Source of the DNA: Natrinema sp. SYSU A 869
GTDB lineage: Archaea > Halobacteriota > Halobacteria > Halobacteriales > Natrialbaceae
Reading direction: 5' to 3'
DNA: 64,000 bases
Assembly: GCF_019879105.1 (NCBI RefSeq)
Contig: NZ_CP082249.1
Coordinates: 1,116,001 to 1,180,000 of the forward strand
Shown here one piece after another: positions 44,640 through 54,059 of this stretch. Position 1 is the stretch's first letter, and each line of letters begins with the position of its first letter. A program made the position numbers and the translations under genes. The notes below the pieces were generated by a model. That model did not search any database and was not told where the DNA came from. It saw only the letters and a list, made by a program, of their open reading frames with translations.

Positions 44640-46085
44640 TTAGACGCCCCACGGGTACGTCTCCGGCGGCGTCTCGCCGCCCTCGATGTCGAACGGGTGG
44701 AGCGCCTCCGTCTCATCGACGTGAACGAACGCGTCGTATCGGTCCGGGAGCACCGTTCGAACGTAGTTGCCGCCCTCGTAGGCAGGATCGTAGACGACGC
44801 CGATCGCGCGGTGGCCGCGCGGGTCGGCGAGTAGCTCGCCGTCGCTGCCGAGGCCGTCGGCGACCCCGTATCCGCGCTCAAACTCGAGGATCCCATCTCC
44901 GAACCCGGCCCGGTGGAAGACGTCCTCGTAGCTGCCCGCCTTCGCTTCCGGAACCTGCATCCGCTCCATCGTTGCACCCCACTCGTCGCCGGCGATGACG
45001 TTGCCGCGGTGGGAGTCGAAGCCGACAATGGCGACGTCCGAATCGTCGTCGCAGACCTCCTCGCGGGCCAGTTGGCCGAGGTTGAGCTTCCCGCGATCCT
45101 GCATGGTCGTGGCGCGGGCGTCGCCGACGTGCGTGTTGTGCGCCCAGACGATCCCCGGTCCCTCGTGAAACTCGAGCAGCCGCTCGAGGGTCTCGCTCAT
45201 GTGTCGGTCCCGAACGTTCCAAGACTCGCTGCCGCCGCGGGCCATCGCGCGGTAGTAGGACTCGGCGTTCTTCGCGACGAGAGCGTTCTGCTCGGCGGCG
45301 AAGTCGGCGAGCGGATCGTCGCCGTCGGCGGACTCACTGCGTTCGTCCGCGCGGTCGGCGTGGCGCTCGGCGACCTCTTCGCGGAGCTCGCGGAGGACCT
45401 CGAGTACTTCCTCCTCGCAATCTTCCGGAACGAGCCTGATCGACTGGGCATACTCGCGGGCATCCTCGCCGTAGGGTTCGAAACAGTGGTAGGCGTCCCT
45501 GGCGCGGTCGGCTAGCTCTGGGTCGAGATCCTGCAGGTAATCGATCACGGCGGCCATCGACTCGTAGAGGCTGTAGACGTCGAGGCCGTAGAATCCCGCT
45601 CGCTCGCCGACTGCGCGGTCCGCGTTGTAGTCGGCCAACCAGTCGAGGAATTCCGCGACCTCCCAGTTGGCCCACATCCATGTCGGCCAGCGCTCGAACG
45701 ACGAGAGCACCTCGCCGGCATCTTCGGCCTCGGCTCGGCCGGTGACGTACTCCGTCACCTCGTAGCAGTCCGTCCAGTCGCCCTCGACCACAACGAATTC
45801 GAACTCGTGCTCCGCGAGCAGTCGGGCCGTCAGCCGCGCTCGCAGTTGATAATACTCCGAGGTGCCGTGAGAGGCTTCGCCAAGCAAGACCACGTCAGCG
45901 TCCGCGATCCCGTCCGCGAGATCGTCGAACCCCTCGTCGACCGCCGTTGCGCGGTCGGCGACGGCCGCTGCCACCCGATCCGGATCGGTGTCGGCCGATT
46001 CGAAGCGTTGTGCGGTCACGTGACTCACCCATACGGCGGTCGCGCTCGAGTCGGGTTTTGAATGACCCTTGCGTGCGTCGGCCAC
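44640..46085 (-). CDS. Erythromycin esterase-like protein
   Basis: 481 residues. Family motifs are DVVLLGEASHGTSEYYQLRARLTARL (catalytic His/Glu region), FEFVVVEGDWTDCYEVTEYV, GFYGLDVYSLYESMAAVIDYL and GIVWAHNTHVGDARATTM. EreA/EreB-type enzymes hydrolyse macrolide lactones, but most archaeal members have unknown natural substrates, so resistance should not be assumed. The start could be the ATG at 46085 (MADARKGHSKPDSS) or a downstream GTG near VSHVTAQRFESAD. Confidence 0.85.
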   Translation of the reverse strand: MADARKGHSKPDSSATAVWVSHVTAQRFESADTDPDRVAAAVADRATAVDEGFDDLADGIADADVVLLGEASHGTSEYYQLRARLTARLLAEHEFEFVVVEGDWTDCYEVTEYVTGRAEAEDAGEVLSSFERWPTWMWANWEVAEFLDWLADYNADRAVGERAGFYGLDVYSLYESMAAVIDYLQDLDPELADRARDAYHCFEPYGEDAREYAQSIRLVPEDCEEEVLEVLRELREEVAERHADRADERSESADGDDPLADFAAEQNALVAKNAESYYRAMARGGSESWNVRDRHMSETLERLLEFHEGPGIVWAHNTHVGDARATTMQDRGKLNLGQLAREEVCDDDSDVAIVGFDSHRGNVIAGDEWGATMERMQVPEAKAGSYEDVFHRAGFGDGILEFERGYGVADGLGSDGELLADPRGHRAIGVVYDPAYEGGNYVRTVLPDRYDAFVHVDETEALHPFDIEGGETPPETYPWGV

Positions 46086-46213
46086 CCTTCGGCGAGCGGA
46101 CGTCCGCCCGCCCGCCGACCGCGCTGCCCTTGAGCACCGAACGGACGCGGGTCATCTCGCATACTTCTCGAGGAAGAGACACGTTTTTGTGGGTACTGCG
46201 TGACTGCGAACGT

Positions 46214-46744
46214 ATGACAGGACTGTACTACGAGGAGTTCGCGGTCGGCGAGACGATCGAACACGAGCGCCGGCGGACGATCTCTGAGAGCGACAACCAG
46301 CGCTTCTGTGAGATGACGATGAACCAGCAGCCGCTGCACCTCGACGCCGAGTTCGCGGCCGACACCGAGTTTGGCGAGCGCTTGGTCAATGGACTCTACA
46401 CGATGTCGCTCGCGGTTGGCGTCTCGATCCCGGAGACGACCGACGGGACGATCGTCGCGAACCTCTCCTACGACGACGTCGAGCACCCGAATCCGGTCTT
46501 CCACGGCGATACGATTCGCGCGCAGTCGACAGTCACCGACAAGCGCGAGACCAGCGACGGCGAGCGTGGGATCGTCACCATGCACGTCGAGGCGTTCAGA
46601 GTCAACGATCGTTCCGAGAGCGAAGCGAACGGGACTTCGTCGGACGAGTCCGACGGCGCGGACGAACCGCTCGTCTGTGAGTTTGACCGGACCGTCCTCT
46701 CGCTGAAACGCGAGCACGCTGACGGTGACGGAGACGAGGAGTGA
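46214..46744 (+). CDS. MaoC-type hotdog-fold dehydratase
   Basis: 176 residues. The N-terminal LYYEEFAVGETIEHERRRTISESDNQRFCEMTMNQQPLHLD and the hydratase-2-like motif EFAADTEFGERLVNGLYTMSLAVGVSI identify a MaoC hotdog domain. An acidic insertion (SESEANGTSSDESDGADEP) is halophilic. The family hydrates or dehydrates enoyl-CoA or mesaconyl-CoA-type esters; substrate unknown. The next gene starts 4 bases after this stop, suggesting one transcript. Confidence 0.85.
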   Translation: MTGLYYEEFAVGETIEHERRRTISESDNQRFCEMTMNQQPLHLDAEFAADTEFGERLVNGLYTMSLAVGVSIPETTDGTIVANLSYDDVEHPNPVFHGDTIRAQSTVTDKRETSDGERGIVTMHVEAFRVNDRSESEANGTSSDESDGADEPLVCEFDRTVLSLKREHADGDGDEE

Positions 46745-46748
46745 CACG

Positions 46749-47372
46749 ATGACCACCGAACCCGCAGCCGGAGACGCCGAGGGGGACCTCGAGTGGCTGT
46801 CGCTGGACGACGACGAGGCAGTGATCTGGGCCGGGGGCCCGGACCGGCGAACGCTTATTCCAGCGTTTGCGATCGGGCTCCCACTTTCGATCGTCCTGAT
46901 CGGGATCGTCATCATCGCCAGCGAGTACCTCCGCGTGACGAACACTCACTACGTCGTGACGAACCGCGCGCTATACAAGAAAACGGGCGTGCTCTCGCGG
47001 GACGTCAAGCGGATCGAACACGGAAAGGTCCAGGATATCTCCTACAGCCAGAGCGCGCTGGGGACCCACTTCGGGTACGGCACCGTCGAGGTCAGTACCG
47101 CCGGCGGCTCCGGCATCGAGATGGCGTTCAAATCGGTTCCCGATCCGAGGGGCGTTCAGCAGCGCATCAGCGACCAGATCAAACGCGAGCGCGGCGAGTC
47201 CGGCGACGATCGGACGAAAGACGACGTCCTCGAGGAGATCCTCACCGAACTCCGGGCGATTCGGGCGGCTGTCGACGGCGACGGTGGCGGTCAGTCCACC
47301 GCCGAGACCGGTTCGACCGTTCGACGGAACGACGACCATCAATACGAGTATGATGGGGACCAGTCCGTCTGA
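46749..47372 (+). CDS. PH-domain membrane protein (bPH2/YdbS-like), first of tandem pair
   Basis: 207 residues. A hydrophobic segment (LIPAFAIGLPLSIVLIGIVIIASEYL) precedes the bacterial PH domain: VTNTHYVVTNRALYKKTGVLSRDVKRIEHGKVQDISYSQSALGTHFGYGTVEVSTAG. A helical coil and low-complexity tail follow. Such proteins are membrane-associated, with unknown function in archaea. The next gene overlaps its end by 23 bases. Confidence 0.85.
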   Translation: MTTEPAAGDAEGDLEWLSLDDDEAVIWAGGPDRRTLIPAFAIGLPLSIVLIGIVIIASEYLRVTNTHYVVTNRALYKKTGVLSRDVKRIEHGKVQDISYSQSALGTHFGYGTVEVSTAGGSGIEMAFKSVPDPRGVQQRISDQIKRERGESGDDRTKDDVLEEILTELRAIRAAVDGDGGGQSTAETGSTVRRNDDHQYEYDGDQSV

Positions 47373-47982
47373 GCCCGACGCGGAATCGGGAGCGAGTGTC
47401 GATAGCACGATGCAACGCGACGATCCGTCCACGTCCGACCCGTCGTGGCTCCCGCTCGAGGAGGGCGACCGCGTCCGCTGGCAGGCGGGGCCGCGGATCC
47501 AGACCGTCCTCCCGTGGGTCGCCGTCGCCATTGTCGGAACGGTGATCCTCCTGGCCGCCATCGCCGTCGAGGTGCTGCCAGTCCTCGCTATCGCCGGCAT
47601 TCCGGCCGTCGTCGCACCGGCACTGTGGCAGTACGCTCGCGTCTCGCGAACGGCGTTCGTCGTCACGAACGAGGTCGCTGCGACACGACGCGGTGTCCTC
47701 GGGCGAACCGTTCGGGTCGTCTCCCTCGAGCGAATCCAGAACACGACCATCGAACAGGATCCGATCGGTCGATTCGTCGGCTACGGTACCGTCACGATCG
47801 AGACCGCGGGCGGCCGAGCACTCCGATTCCGAAATATCGAGGAGCCGGGTAAGATTCGCGATCGACTCGAGACCGAGCGCGAACGACTGACCGGCAGCGA
47901 GATTCCGGGCGGACGCGACCAGTGGGAGGCGGTCCTCGCCGAGGTCCAGGAATGGCGACGGGGTCTCGAGCGGAATCCGTGA
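47350..47982 (+). CDS. PH-domain membrane protein, second of tandem pair
   Basis: 210 residues. The N-terminal disordered segment is followed by two hydrophobic stretches (TVLPWVAVAIVGTVILLAAIAVEVLPVLAIAGIPAVVAPALW) and the PH domain FVVTNEVAATRRGVLGRTVRVVSLERIQNTTIEQDPIGRFVGYGTVTIETAGG. The domain aligns closely with that of the upstream protein, so the two arose by duplication and may form a complex. Two adjacent ATGs (47350 and 47353) are possible starts. Confidence 0.85.
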   Translation: MMGTSPSEPDAESGASVDSTMQRDDPSTSDPSWLPLEEGDRVRWQAGPRIQTVLPWVAVAIVGTVILLAAIAVEVLPVLAIAGIPAVVAPALWQYARVSRTAFVVTNEVAATRRGVLGRTVRVVSLERIQNTTIEQDPIGRFVGYGTVTIETAGGRALRFRNIEEPGKIRDRLETERERLTGSEIPGGRDQWEAVLAEVQEWRRGLERNP

Positions 47983-48074
47983 TCGACTCGAGCTCGCTCC
48001 CTCCCTCCCGCGTCGTCCGTTGTCACCGTTGACCGACGACAGGACTCCGACAGTATCGATCTGACTGAGGCGAG

Positions 48075-49181
48075 TTAGCGAACCACGATCGTTCCCGTCG
48101 CGATTTCCTCGTCCGATTCACACCTGTACGCTACCATCTCCTCGCTTGCAGTGAACTTGAGCCACTTCTCCTCCTCTCGGTCGTAGGTCTGCTCGGTCGC
48201 GAGTTCGTCGACGACCGAATCGTCTGCGTTCACAATTTCGAGGTTGTGAACCCCACCGTTCCCCGCAGTCCATCCGATTTCGTATGGTTCACCGGCCTCA
48301 AGTGCGAGGATCGGGTTATCGAGGTCCGCTATTAACGACAGCTCGATACCGGTCCAGCCGTTGCGCTGCGCGCCCAGTTCGATTCGAGTTCCGGGCTCGA
48401 TCACCTGATAGCCCCCCGGCCCGACTTCTTTGACCCCCGCAGGCTCCTCAACAGTCGTCTCTCCGAACTGGTCGAATTTAAACTCAAGTTCGATTTCCAT
48501 CGTTATTCCATCACTTTCCCCACTCTGTGTGGTCTGATACTGACGGATACGCCCCGTTTCGTCGATGAGAATGTGTCCGTCACCGTCAGTCTCCGCTCCC
48601 GGAAACGCTCTGGGTATCATCTCGGAATCGATCCCTGAGAGACGGTACTCGTGAACGGGACCTGCCTCAGTGGTTTTCGTTCCACGGTAGTCCGCGATTG
48701 GCTCTAGCATCCAGCCGTCGATTCTCTCGAGCGATTCGTCGATGAGATCGCCGGAACTTTCGTGCGTAATAGGGTCGAGATAATTGGTCGCTCTGTCGTC
48801 GCCGTCGATGTAGATCGATCGTTTCTGTCCGGGTTCAGAACCGAATCCGTAACTCGTTCTCGCAGCGCGTTCGTCGACCGGTTCGGCCTGGATATCGAAT
48901 GACTTCTCGATTGATAGTTCCCTTTTGACCTCCTCGATTTCTTCAACCGTCAGGAAAACGCGGTAGTCGTATTCGCCAGTAAAGGATGTCGTTGCCATGC
49001 TCTCTCTGTGTGCCTCGAGAAGCGCGTCGAAATCGTCCACGCCATCGGAACTCAGTCCAGGTGGAAACCCGATATCTGTTGCTGCAGCGAACGGATCAAG
49101 GCAGCCTGCAAGACTAACTACGCCGAGCGTACTACAGCGACGGAGCCAGCGTCGTCGAGTCGACGTTCGATGGCGAACCAT
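48075..49181 (-). CDS. Lipoprotein with cupredoxin-like C-terminus
   Basis: 368 residues from MVRHRTSTRRRWLRRCSTLG, whose VVSLAGC is a lipobox. The middle (DDFDALLEAHRESMATTSFTGEYDYRVFL) resembles haloarchaeal lipoprotein domains that measure about 200 residues (LolA/DUF-type fold guess). The last part (EPYEIGWTAGNGGVHNLEIVNADDSVVDELATEQTY...MVAYRCESDEEIATGTIVV) has the His...Cys layout of a cupredoxin strand pattern, with a Cys but no nearby second His or Met, so copper binding is doubtful. Function unknown. Confidence 0.72.
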   Translation of the reverse strand: MVRHRTSTRRRWLRRCSTLGVVSLAGCLDPFAAATDIGFPPGLSSDGVDDFDALLEAHRESMATTSFTGEYDYRVFLTVEEIEEVKRELSIEKSFDIQAEPVDERAARTSYGFGSEPGQKRSIYIDGDDRATNYLDPITHESSGDLIDESLERIDGWMLEPIADYRGTKTTEAGPVHEYRLSGIDSEMIPRAFPGAETDGDGHILIDETGRIRQYQTTQSGESDGITMEIELEFKFDQFGETTVEEPAGVKEVGPGGYQVIEPGTRIELGAQRNGWTGIELSLIADLDNPILALEAGEPYEIGWTAGNGGVHNLEIVNADDSVVDELATEQTYDREEEKWLKFTASEEMVAYRCESDEEIATGTIVVR

Positions 49182-49355
49182 ACAGTCACTCGCGTCGTAA
49201 TCGTTTATAAACACGGAGAGACGTGGGACGGACGGCTGAGGGAACACCAATTGCAAAGCCGTCGTGCGATCGGGAGTACAGTGGCCATCACAGGCGACGA
49301 TACAGATCAGCCGCTTGTGACCCATCGGCGAGTCCTCGTGACGATTCTCGAGTGA

Positions 49356-49705
49356 TCAGAGAACGCTCGAGATCGTGTAGACGTTGAGAATTGCGGCGGC
49401 CAGCCACGGCACGGCGAGTCCGGCCGGAACGATCGGGCGGTACTCTCGCTCGAGGAGGAGCCGACAGACGAGCCCGACGCCGATCGCGAACGCCTTCAGT
49501 GCGAGCATCCCGGCCAGCCCGTGGCCCTCGATCGCTCCGCGAGCCGCCGGGTTCGACTCGGAGAGTCCGACGTGGAGGCCGACGAACGTCGTGATGACGT
49601 CGGCGGCCAGTGCCAGGAGGACGACCCCCAGAGCAGTCGCTCAAGGTCGACGGGCGTGACGTCGCCTGGGAGACGGTGGCGCAGGAACGCGCCCTCGGAA
49701 CTCAT
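49356..49705 (-). pseudogene. Small DUF5658-like membrane protein, frameshifted near 49627
   Basis: The first frame MSSEGAFLRHRLPGDVTPVD then LERLLWG runs into the C-run 49625-49629. Adding one base gives VVLLALAADVITTFVGLHVG, LAGMLALKAFAIGVGLVCRL and a stop at 49356, total 116 residues with about four helices. The restored protein looks like a DUF5658-type haloarchaeal membrane protein. No function known. Sequencing undercall is the simplest cause. Confidence 0.72.
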
Positions 49706-49967
49706 AGGCTCCCTGCCGGAATCGAACCGGATCGTCGTGCCCCTGGGAGCACGCATCGGTTCGATCAGGCGTGGTATTGTTATGCCAGGCGTAGGACGAA
49801 CCCCGTCGTCGGTAAGCCGTCATAACTGCTCGAGCCACTCGAGGACGACTGGGGAACGGTATAATTTCGAGAGACGGCGCTCGCAATTTCGTGTCACGGA
49901 CCGAAACCTATCGTTCGAACAGAAATTCATCGTTCAAAGCGGGAACGGAGAAGACAGCGACGGGTCG

Positions 49968-50360
49968 TCAGTTCTCGAGTGCGCGCTTGAAGAAGGCGAT
50001 TGCAGCGCCGAGTAGTGCAAGGTTCTGCAGGAAGGACGTAAGTTCTTCACCGCGTGACTCCGAGTCGACCGCCCAGAAGTCGTGCATGACGGGTGTGACG
50101 CCCGCGAAGAACGCGATCACGCTTCCAGCCGACAGCTTCGGAAGCTTCCAGAGCCCGATTCCGACGCTCCCACCGAGGAGGAGCCCGCTCGCTGCTGGGA
50201 CGATCGAATCGGCGGACGGAACGCCTTTCGCGTCCGCATAGGCGATGCGACCCTCGAGGTTCGTGAGATTACGAACCGCGAGGGCGGCGAGCGCGCTCGC
50301 GAAGAGGAAGCGGCCCAATCGAGACGGGACACTATCGACGGTAGATTCTGAGTCCGACAT
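49968..50360 (-). CDS. DoxX-family membrane protein
   Basis: 130 residues from MSDSESTVDSVPSRLGRFLF. About four helices: FASALAALAVRNLTNLEGRI, SIVPAASGLLLGGSVGIGLW, AGSVIAFFAGVTPVMHDFWAV, and FLQNLALLGAAIAFFKRAL. The G-x-x-P-x-x-HDFW and N-L-A-L-L-G segments are characteristic of DoxX/DoxD-like proteins, some of which belong to quinone-linked oxidases. The ATG at 50360 is preferred to 50429. Confidence 0.82.
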   Translation of the reverse strand: MSDSESTVDSVPSRLGRFLFASALAALAVRNLTNLEGRIAYADAKGVPSADSIVPAASGLLLGGSVGIGLWKLPKLSAGSVIAFFAGVTPVMHDFWAVDSESRGEELTSFLQNLALLGAAIAFFKRALEN

Positions 50361-50503
50361 CGTTGAATCATAGGGGAGAATCAGTATAATTGCTGGCATT
50401 CTCGAAGCAGTTGCCGGGATCTCGGTCAATCGACGTGACCGGCAGCGGTGAAACCTGGGTCGTCCCGCTGGACCCGTTCGTTCGAACCGTCGGTCGACGG
50501 CCC

Positions 50504-52306
50504 TCAGAGAATCGTCCCGTGTTTTTTGTCCGGCAGGGACTTCTCGATGTCTTCGTAGAAGTCGAATCGTGCGGCCAGTTCCTTGCGCAGCGTGCTCGGG
50601 GGGACGATTTCGTCGATGATGACCTCGCTGGCCATCCGGTGGATGTCAATGTCCTCGCGGTACTCCTCGCGGAGTTCCCGTTCCAGCCGTTCGCGCTCCT
50701 CGGGGTCGTCGATTTCGGAGAGTTTGCGCGCGTAGACGGCGTTGATCGCCGCCTCGGGGCCCATGATCGCGATCTCGCCCGACGGCAGCCCGATGACGCT
50801 TTCGGGATCGTAGGCGGGGCCGCCCATCGCGTAGATTCCTGCGCCGTAGGCCTTGCGGACGACAACGGTCTGTTTGGGGACTGTTGCCGAGGAGGTCGCG
50901 TAGATCATCTTCTTGCCCTGCTCTAAGATGCCGTCTTTCTCGACCTGCGAGCCGGCCATGAAGCCGGGCGTGTCACAGAGGTAGAGTAAGGGAATATTGA
51001 ACGCGTCCGACTTCCAGATGAACTCCGCGGCCTTCTCGGCTGCATCGGGGAAGATTGCCCCGGCGCGGTGGGCGGGCTGGTTGGCGACGATGCCGACCGG
51101 ACGGCCGTCGATCCGGGCGTAGGCCGTGACGATCTCCGGCCCGTAATCAGCTCGTAACTCGAAGTAGGAGCCGTTGTCGACGATCCGATCGATGACGTCG
51201 GTCATGTCGTACCCCTTGTTCGGTTGCTGGGGAACGATGGCGTCGATCCCATCCGGAGATTTCGCGGGTGCCGTCGGCTCCCGTTTCGGTGGCTTCTCGT
51301 CGGCGTTATCCGGCAGATACGTGATCAGCTGTGCCACGAGCTCGCGGGCGTGGTCCTCGTCGTCGGCGATCAGGTCTGCCGAACCCGACTCGCGCATATG
51401 GACCTGTGGCCCGCCGAGTTCCTGGAGATCGATGTCCTCGCCGGTGACCATTCGGACCATCCGCGGAGAGGCGATCGCCATCGCGGACATCCCCTCGACC
51501 ATGATCGTGAAGTCCGCGAAAACCGGCGTGTAGGCCGCGCCGGCGATGCTCGGGCCGTAGAGCACGCAGATCTGGGGCACCCGCCCGGAGAGCATCGAGT
51601 GGTTGTAGTAGTACTTCCCGATCCCCTCGCGGTTGGCGAAAAAGCCCGTCTGCTGGTCGATCCGGCCGCCCGAGGAGTCCATCAGATAGAACACCGGATT
51701 CCCCGTCTTGAGCGCGCGCTGTTGCATTCGGAGGAACTTCTCGACGCCTTTGGCAGCCATACTGCCGCGCTTGACCGTGTAGTCGTTGGCCATGACGTGA
51801 ACGTCTCGCCCCTCGAAGGTCGCCGCGGCCGTGATGAGCCCGTCCGCTGGCAGCCGGTCGTCAGTGTCCTCGTCCGCCTCGGCCCCGCTCGGATGCCAGT
51901 CGTCGAACGCGGCGAACTTCCCGTCCTCGAAGCGTAACTCGCTGTCCTCGCCAGAAAACCATAGCTCGAGCCGATCGCGGACGAACAGCTTCCCCTCCTC
52001 GGGCAGTTGCTCCTTGTACTTCTCGGGGCCACCCTCGAGAATGTCCGCGATTTCGTCTCGGAGTCGCTGCTCGCGCTCGCTCGGTCCGAGATCGCCATCG
52101 TCTCGCTCGGCGACACCCTCGCCGGAGTCGACGTTCGATCCGCCGTCGGCTGGTATCCCGGTTCCCCGTTCGATTTCGTGCACCGCCGTCGGTTCTGATT
52201 GGTTACCGCGGTACACCTCGACCGTCTCGCCGACGTGTTCCGCGAGAGCGGCCGCGATCGCCGTCGCCTCGTCGTCGTCGGCTCCAGCCGCGATACGAAC
52301 TCGCAT
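50504..52306 (-). CDS. Acyl-CoA carboxylase beta subunit with fused small-subunit-like N-terminus
   Basis: 600 residues. From about residue 80 it is a carboxyltransferase subunit (MMCC/PccB type): FEGRDVHVMANDYTVKRGSMAAKGVEKFLR, MDSSGGRIDQQTGFFANREG, CVLYGPSIAGAAYTP, LYLCDTPGFMAGSQVEKDGI, KAYGAGIYAMGGPAYDPES. The first 50 residues (MRVRIAAGADDDEATAIAAA onward) look like the small PccX/AccE-type subunit that haloarchaeal propionyl-CoA carboxylase needs. The biotin subunit is not in the window. Acyl substrate (acetyl, propionyl or methylcrotonyl) is uncertain. Confidence 0.85.
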   Translation of the reverse strand: MRVRIAAGADDDEATAIAAALAEHVGETVEVYRGNQSEPTAVHEIERGTGIPADGGSNVDSGEGVAERDDGDLGPSEREQRLRDEIADILEGGPEKYKEQLPEEGKLFVRDRLELWFSGEDSELRFEDGKFAAFDDWHPSGAEADEDTDDRLPADGLITAAATFEGRDVHVMANDYTVKRGSMAAKGVEKFLRMQQRALKTGNPVFYLMDSSGGRIDQQTGFFANREGIGKYYYNHSMLSGRVPQICVLYGPSIAGAAYTPVFADFTIMVEGMSAMAIASPRMVRMVTGEDIDLQELGGPQVHMRESGSADLIADDEDHARELVAQLITYLPDNADEKPPKREPTAPAKSPDGIDAIVPQQPNKGYDMTDVIDRIVDNGSYFELRADYGPEIVTAYARIDGRPVGIVANQPAHRAGAIFPDAAEKAAEFIWKSDAFNIPLLYLCDTPGFMAGSQVEKDGILEQGKKMIYATSSATVPKQTVVVRKAYGAGIYAMGGPAYDPESVIGLPSGEIAIMGPEAAINAVYARKLSEIDDPEERERLERELREEYREDIDIHRMASEVIIDEIVPPSTLRKELAARFDFYEDIEKSLPDKKHGTIL

Positions 52307-52823
52307 GCTACGTGCTGTGTTGGGCGATCACATACCGTTTTCCCCGATTCGCGATCGCTCGGGAGTCGGATCCGCCAGCTCGGCGGCGAAGAGGGGAAGA
52401 ACGGAGAGATCGGATCGCGCCGAATTGAGCACCGCTGATCACCGGAACTCGCCGCGAGGGGAGGAGGATTCGCGGCCTCGGCGCGGACCGATCGAGAGTG
52501 CGTGTCTGCCTCCGTGGTCACCAACACAGAGACAACGCATACTGAACGAGGGGATGACACGAACGCTCGGGTGTAGTCGTGCAGCTATTATAATGGGGTA
52601 TTTCCATCGGACGATCGCTCTCTCGAGGGACAGTCATCAATCCACTCGACCGAACAGGGACGCGATGGCTGCCATTTTGTGGGCCCGATACCTTTGGCGG
52701 CACCTGCAGGCAGAACCACTTTTATTGGATTTGCCGTTCCTTTTAACGGTTATCGATCCCGTGTCCGTGAATAGACGCTTTGGCGGAACGGGGCGCAAAG
52801 CGACCGAACACCTGCATCGCGGC
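52307..52823. other. 517-base divergent intergenic region
   Basis: It separates the carboxylase from the divergent protease. TATA-like elements occur near 52719 (TTTTATTGG) and 52739 (CCTTTTAACGG) just upstream of possible GTG starts at 52761/52767 of the protease frame. No other gene, repeat or structured element was recognised. Confidence 0.45.
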
Positions 52824-53996
52824 ATGTCGGAGGCACGCACCGATCGTCTCGTGCAGCGGCTCGCAGCGCTTCGCGACCGAATCGAGACGGGAATGGATCG
52901 GCGAGAGTTCCTACGAACCGTCGTCAGCGGCGGCTTCGCCGTCGGGATGGCCCAGTGGCTCGGCGTCGACGACTTCCTCGCCACCGACGACGGCGAGGTC
53001 CCCGTCGTCACCGCTCTCGTTAGGGACGACCCCGACGATCCGTGGTCGGTCCGAGAACGGACGCGCTCCGTCCCCGCAAAGTGGTACGCCGCCGTCAAGA
53101 AGGCCTTCGAGCTGAACGACCGACTGGCCAGAATGACCTTTACCGGCTATCTCGGCAGTGCGGTCGTTCCGGGCAGCTACGAGAGCGGGACCGCCACCGT
53201 CTCCGTCGGCCTCTCGAGTGATGGCCACTCCCTTGGCGAAATGTTCAGCGAGCTGGCAGAGGGAATCAACATCGATGCCGAGACGATCATCGACGTCGAG
53301 GAGATTCAGGACGGGCCCCAGTCCCGGGAACCTCGGTTCGCCAACACCGCGACTGACGGACGCGTTCCGAGCGGCGTTGTCTGCGAAACCCCCTCGAGCA
53401 TGGCCACGCTCGGGCCGGCGCTATACCATTCAGATAGCCGACAGCGGTTCTTCGTGACGGCAGACCACGCCTTCGGCGAGAATCACGACTCGACCGATGA
53501 CGCCCTCCTGTTGCCGCGCGAGGGCGACGACCCCATCGAACTGGGAAGCGTCGTCCACTACCACCCGGTTGAGGACGTCGCTGCCGTCGAGCCCAACGGC
53601 TGGATCGAGCCCGCGAGCAGGATCGACGCGCCGTCGCGACCCCGTGTGCGCGGCCAGTTCACCAAGTTCGGCTTGGCCGATCTCGTCGCCCGCGACAGGG
53701 AACTCGAGAAGGTCGGTGCCCTGAGCGGCCACACGACGGGGAAGATTCAGGGCATCGACGCGGTCACCTGCTTCACTGACGATTTCTGTCGCCGCGGACA
53801 GATCCGCTGGGGCGGCGAAATGGACCTGACCGACGGCGACAGCGGCTCCGTGAGCTATCACCGTTACCCCGAGGGCGAGGACGACGACGTGCTCGTCGCG
53901 GGGTTCAACAACGCCCGCACTTGGTGGCCCGGACAGAGCTACGTCTGGGGCGTCGGTGCCTATCGACTGACCGAGAAACATGGCTATCACTTCTGA
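52824..53996 (+). CDS. Tat-exported trypsin-like serine protease homolog
   Basis: 390 residues from MSEARTDRLVQRLAALRDRI. A Tat signal is visible in MDRREFLRTVVSGGFAVGMA (about residues 24-43). In this numbering a candidate triad is His215 (VTADHAFGE), Asp251 (VEDVAAVEPNG) and Ser340 (LTDGDSGSVSYH), the chymotrypsin-fold pattern. A long N-terminal propeptide-like region of about 170 residues precedes it. Substrate unknown. The start might instead be ATG at residue 24, or a GTG at 52761/52767 if the TATA at 52739 is used. Confidence 0.75.
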   Translation: MSEARTDRLVQRLAALRDRIETGMDRREFLRTVVSGGFAVGMAQWLGVDDFLATDDGEVPVVTALVRDDPDDPWSVRERTRSVPAKWYAAVKKAFELNDRLARMTFTGYLGSAVVPGSYESGTATVSVGLSSDGHSLGEMFSELAEGINIDAETIIDVEEIQDGPQSREPRFANTATDGRVPSGVVCETPSSMATLGPALYHSDSRQRFFVTADHAFGENHDSTDDALLLPREGDDPIELGSVVHYHPVEDVAAVEPNGWIEPASRIDAPSRPRVRGQFTKFGLADLVARDRELEKVGALSGHTTGKIQGIDAVTCFTDDFCRRGQIRWGGEMDLTDGDSGSVSYHRYPEGEDDDVLVAGFNNARTWWPGQSYVWGVGAYRLTEKHGYHF

Positions 53997-54059
53997 CTAC
54001 CACCGGCCGGCCCGCTCTCACACTCTCACGCGCCCGACCGATTCCCTGAAGGTCCATAG

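Noticed and set aside
44640-46085. Macrolide resistance determinant
   Set aside because: The family match to erythromycin esterases is clear, but archaeal members are widespread and their substrates are unknown. Resistance is not supported.
51831-52823. Upstream open continuation of the protease frame
   Set aside because: It overlaps the carboxylase gene antisense and is Ser/Arg-rich. The credible protease begins at 52824 or at nearby GTG codons.
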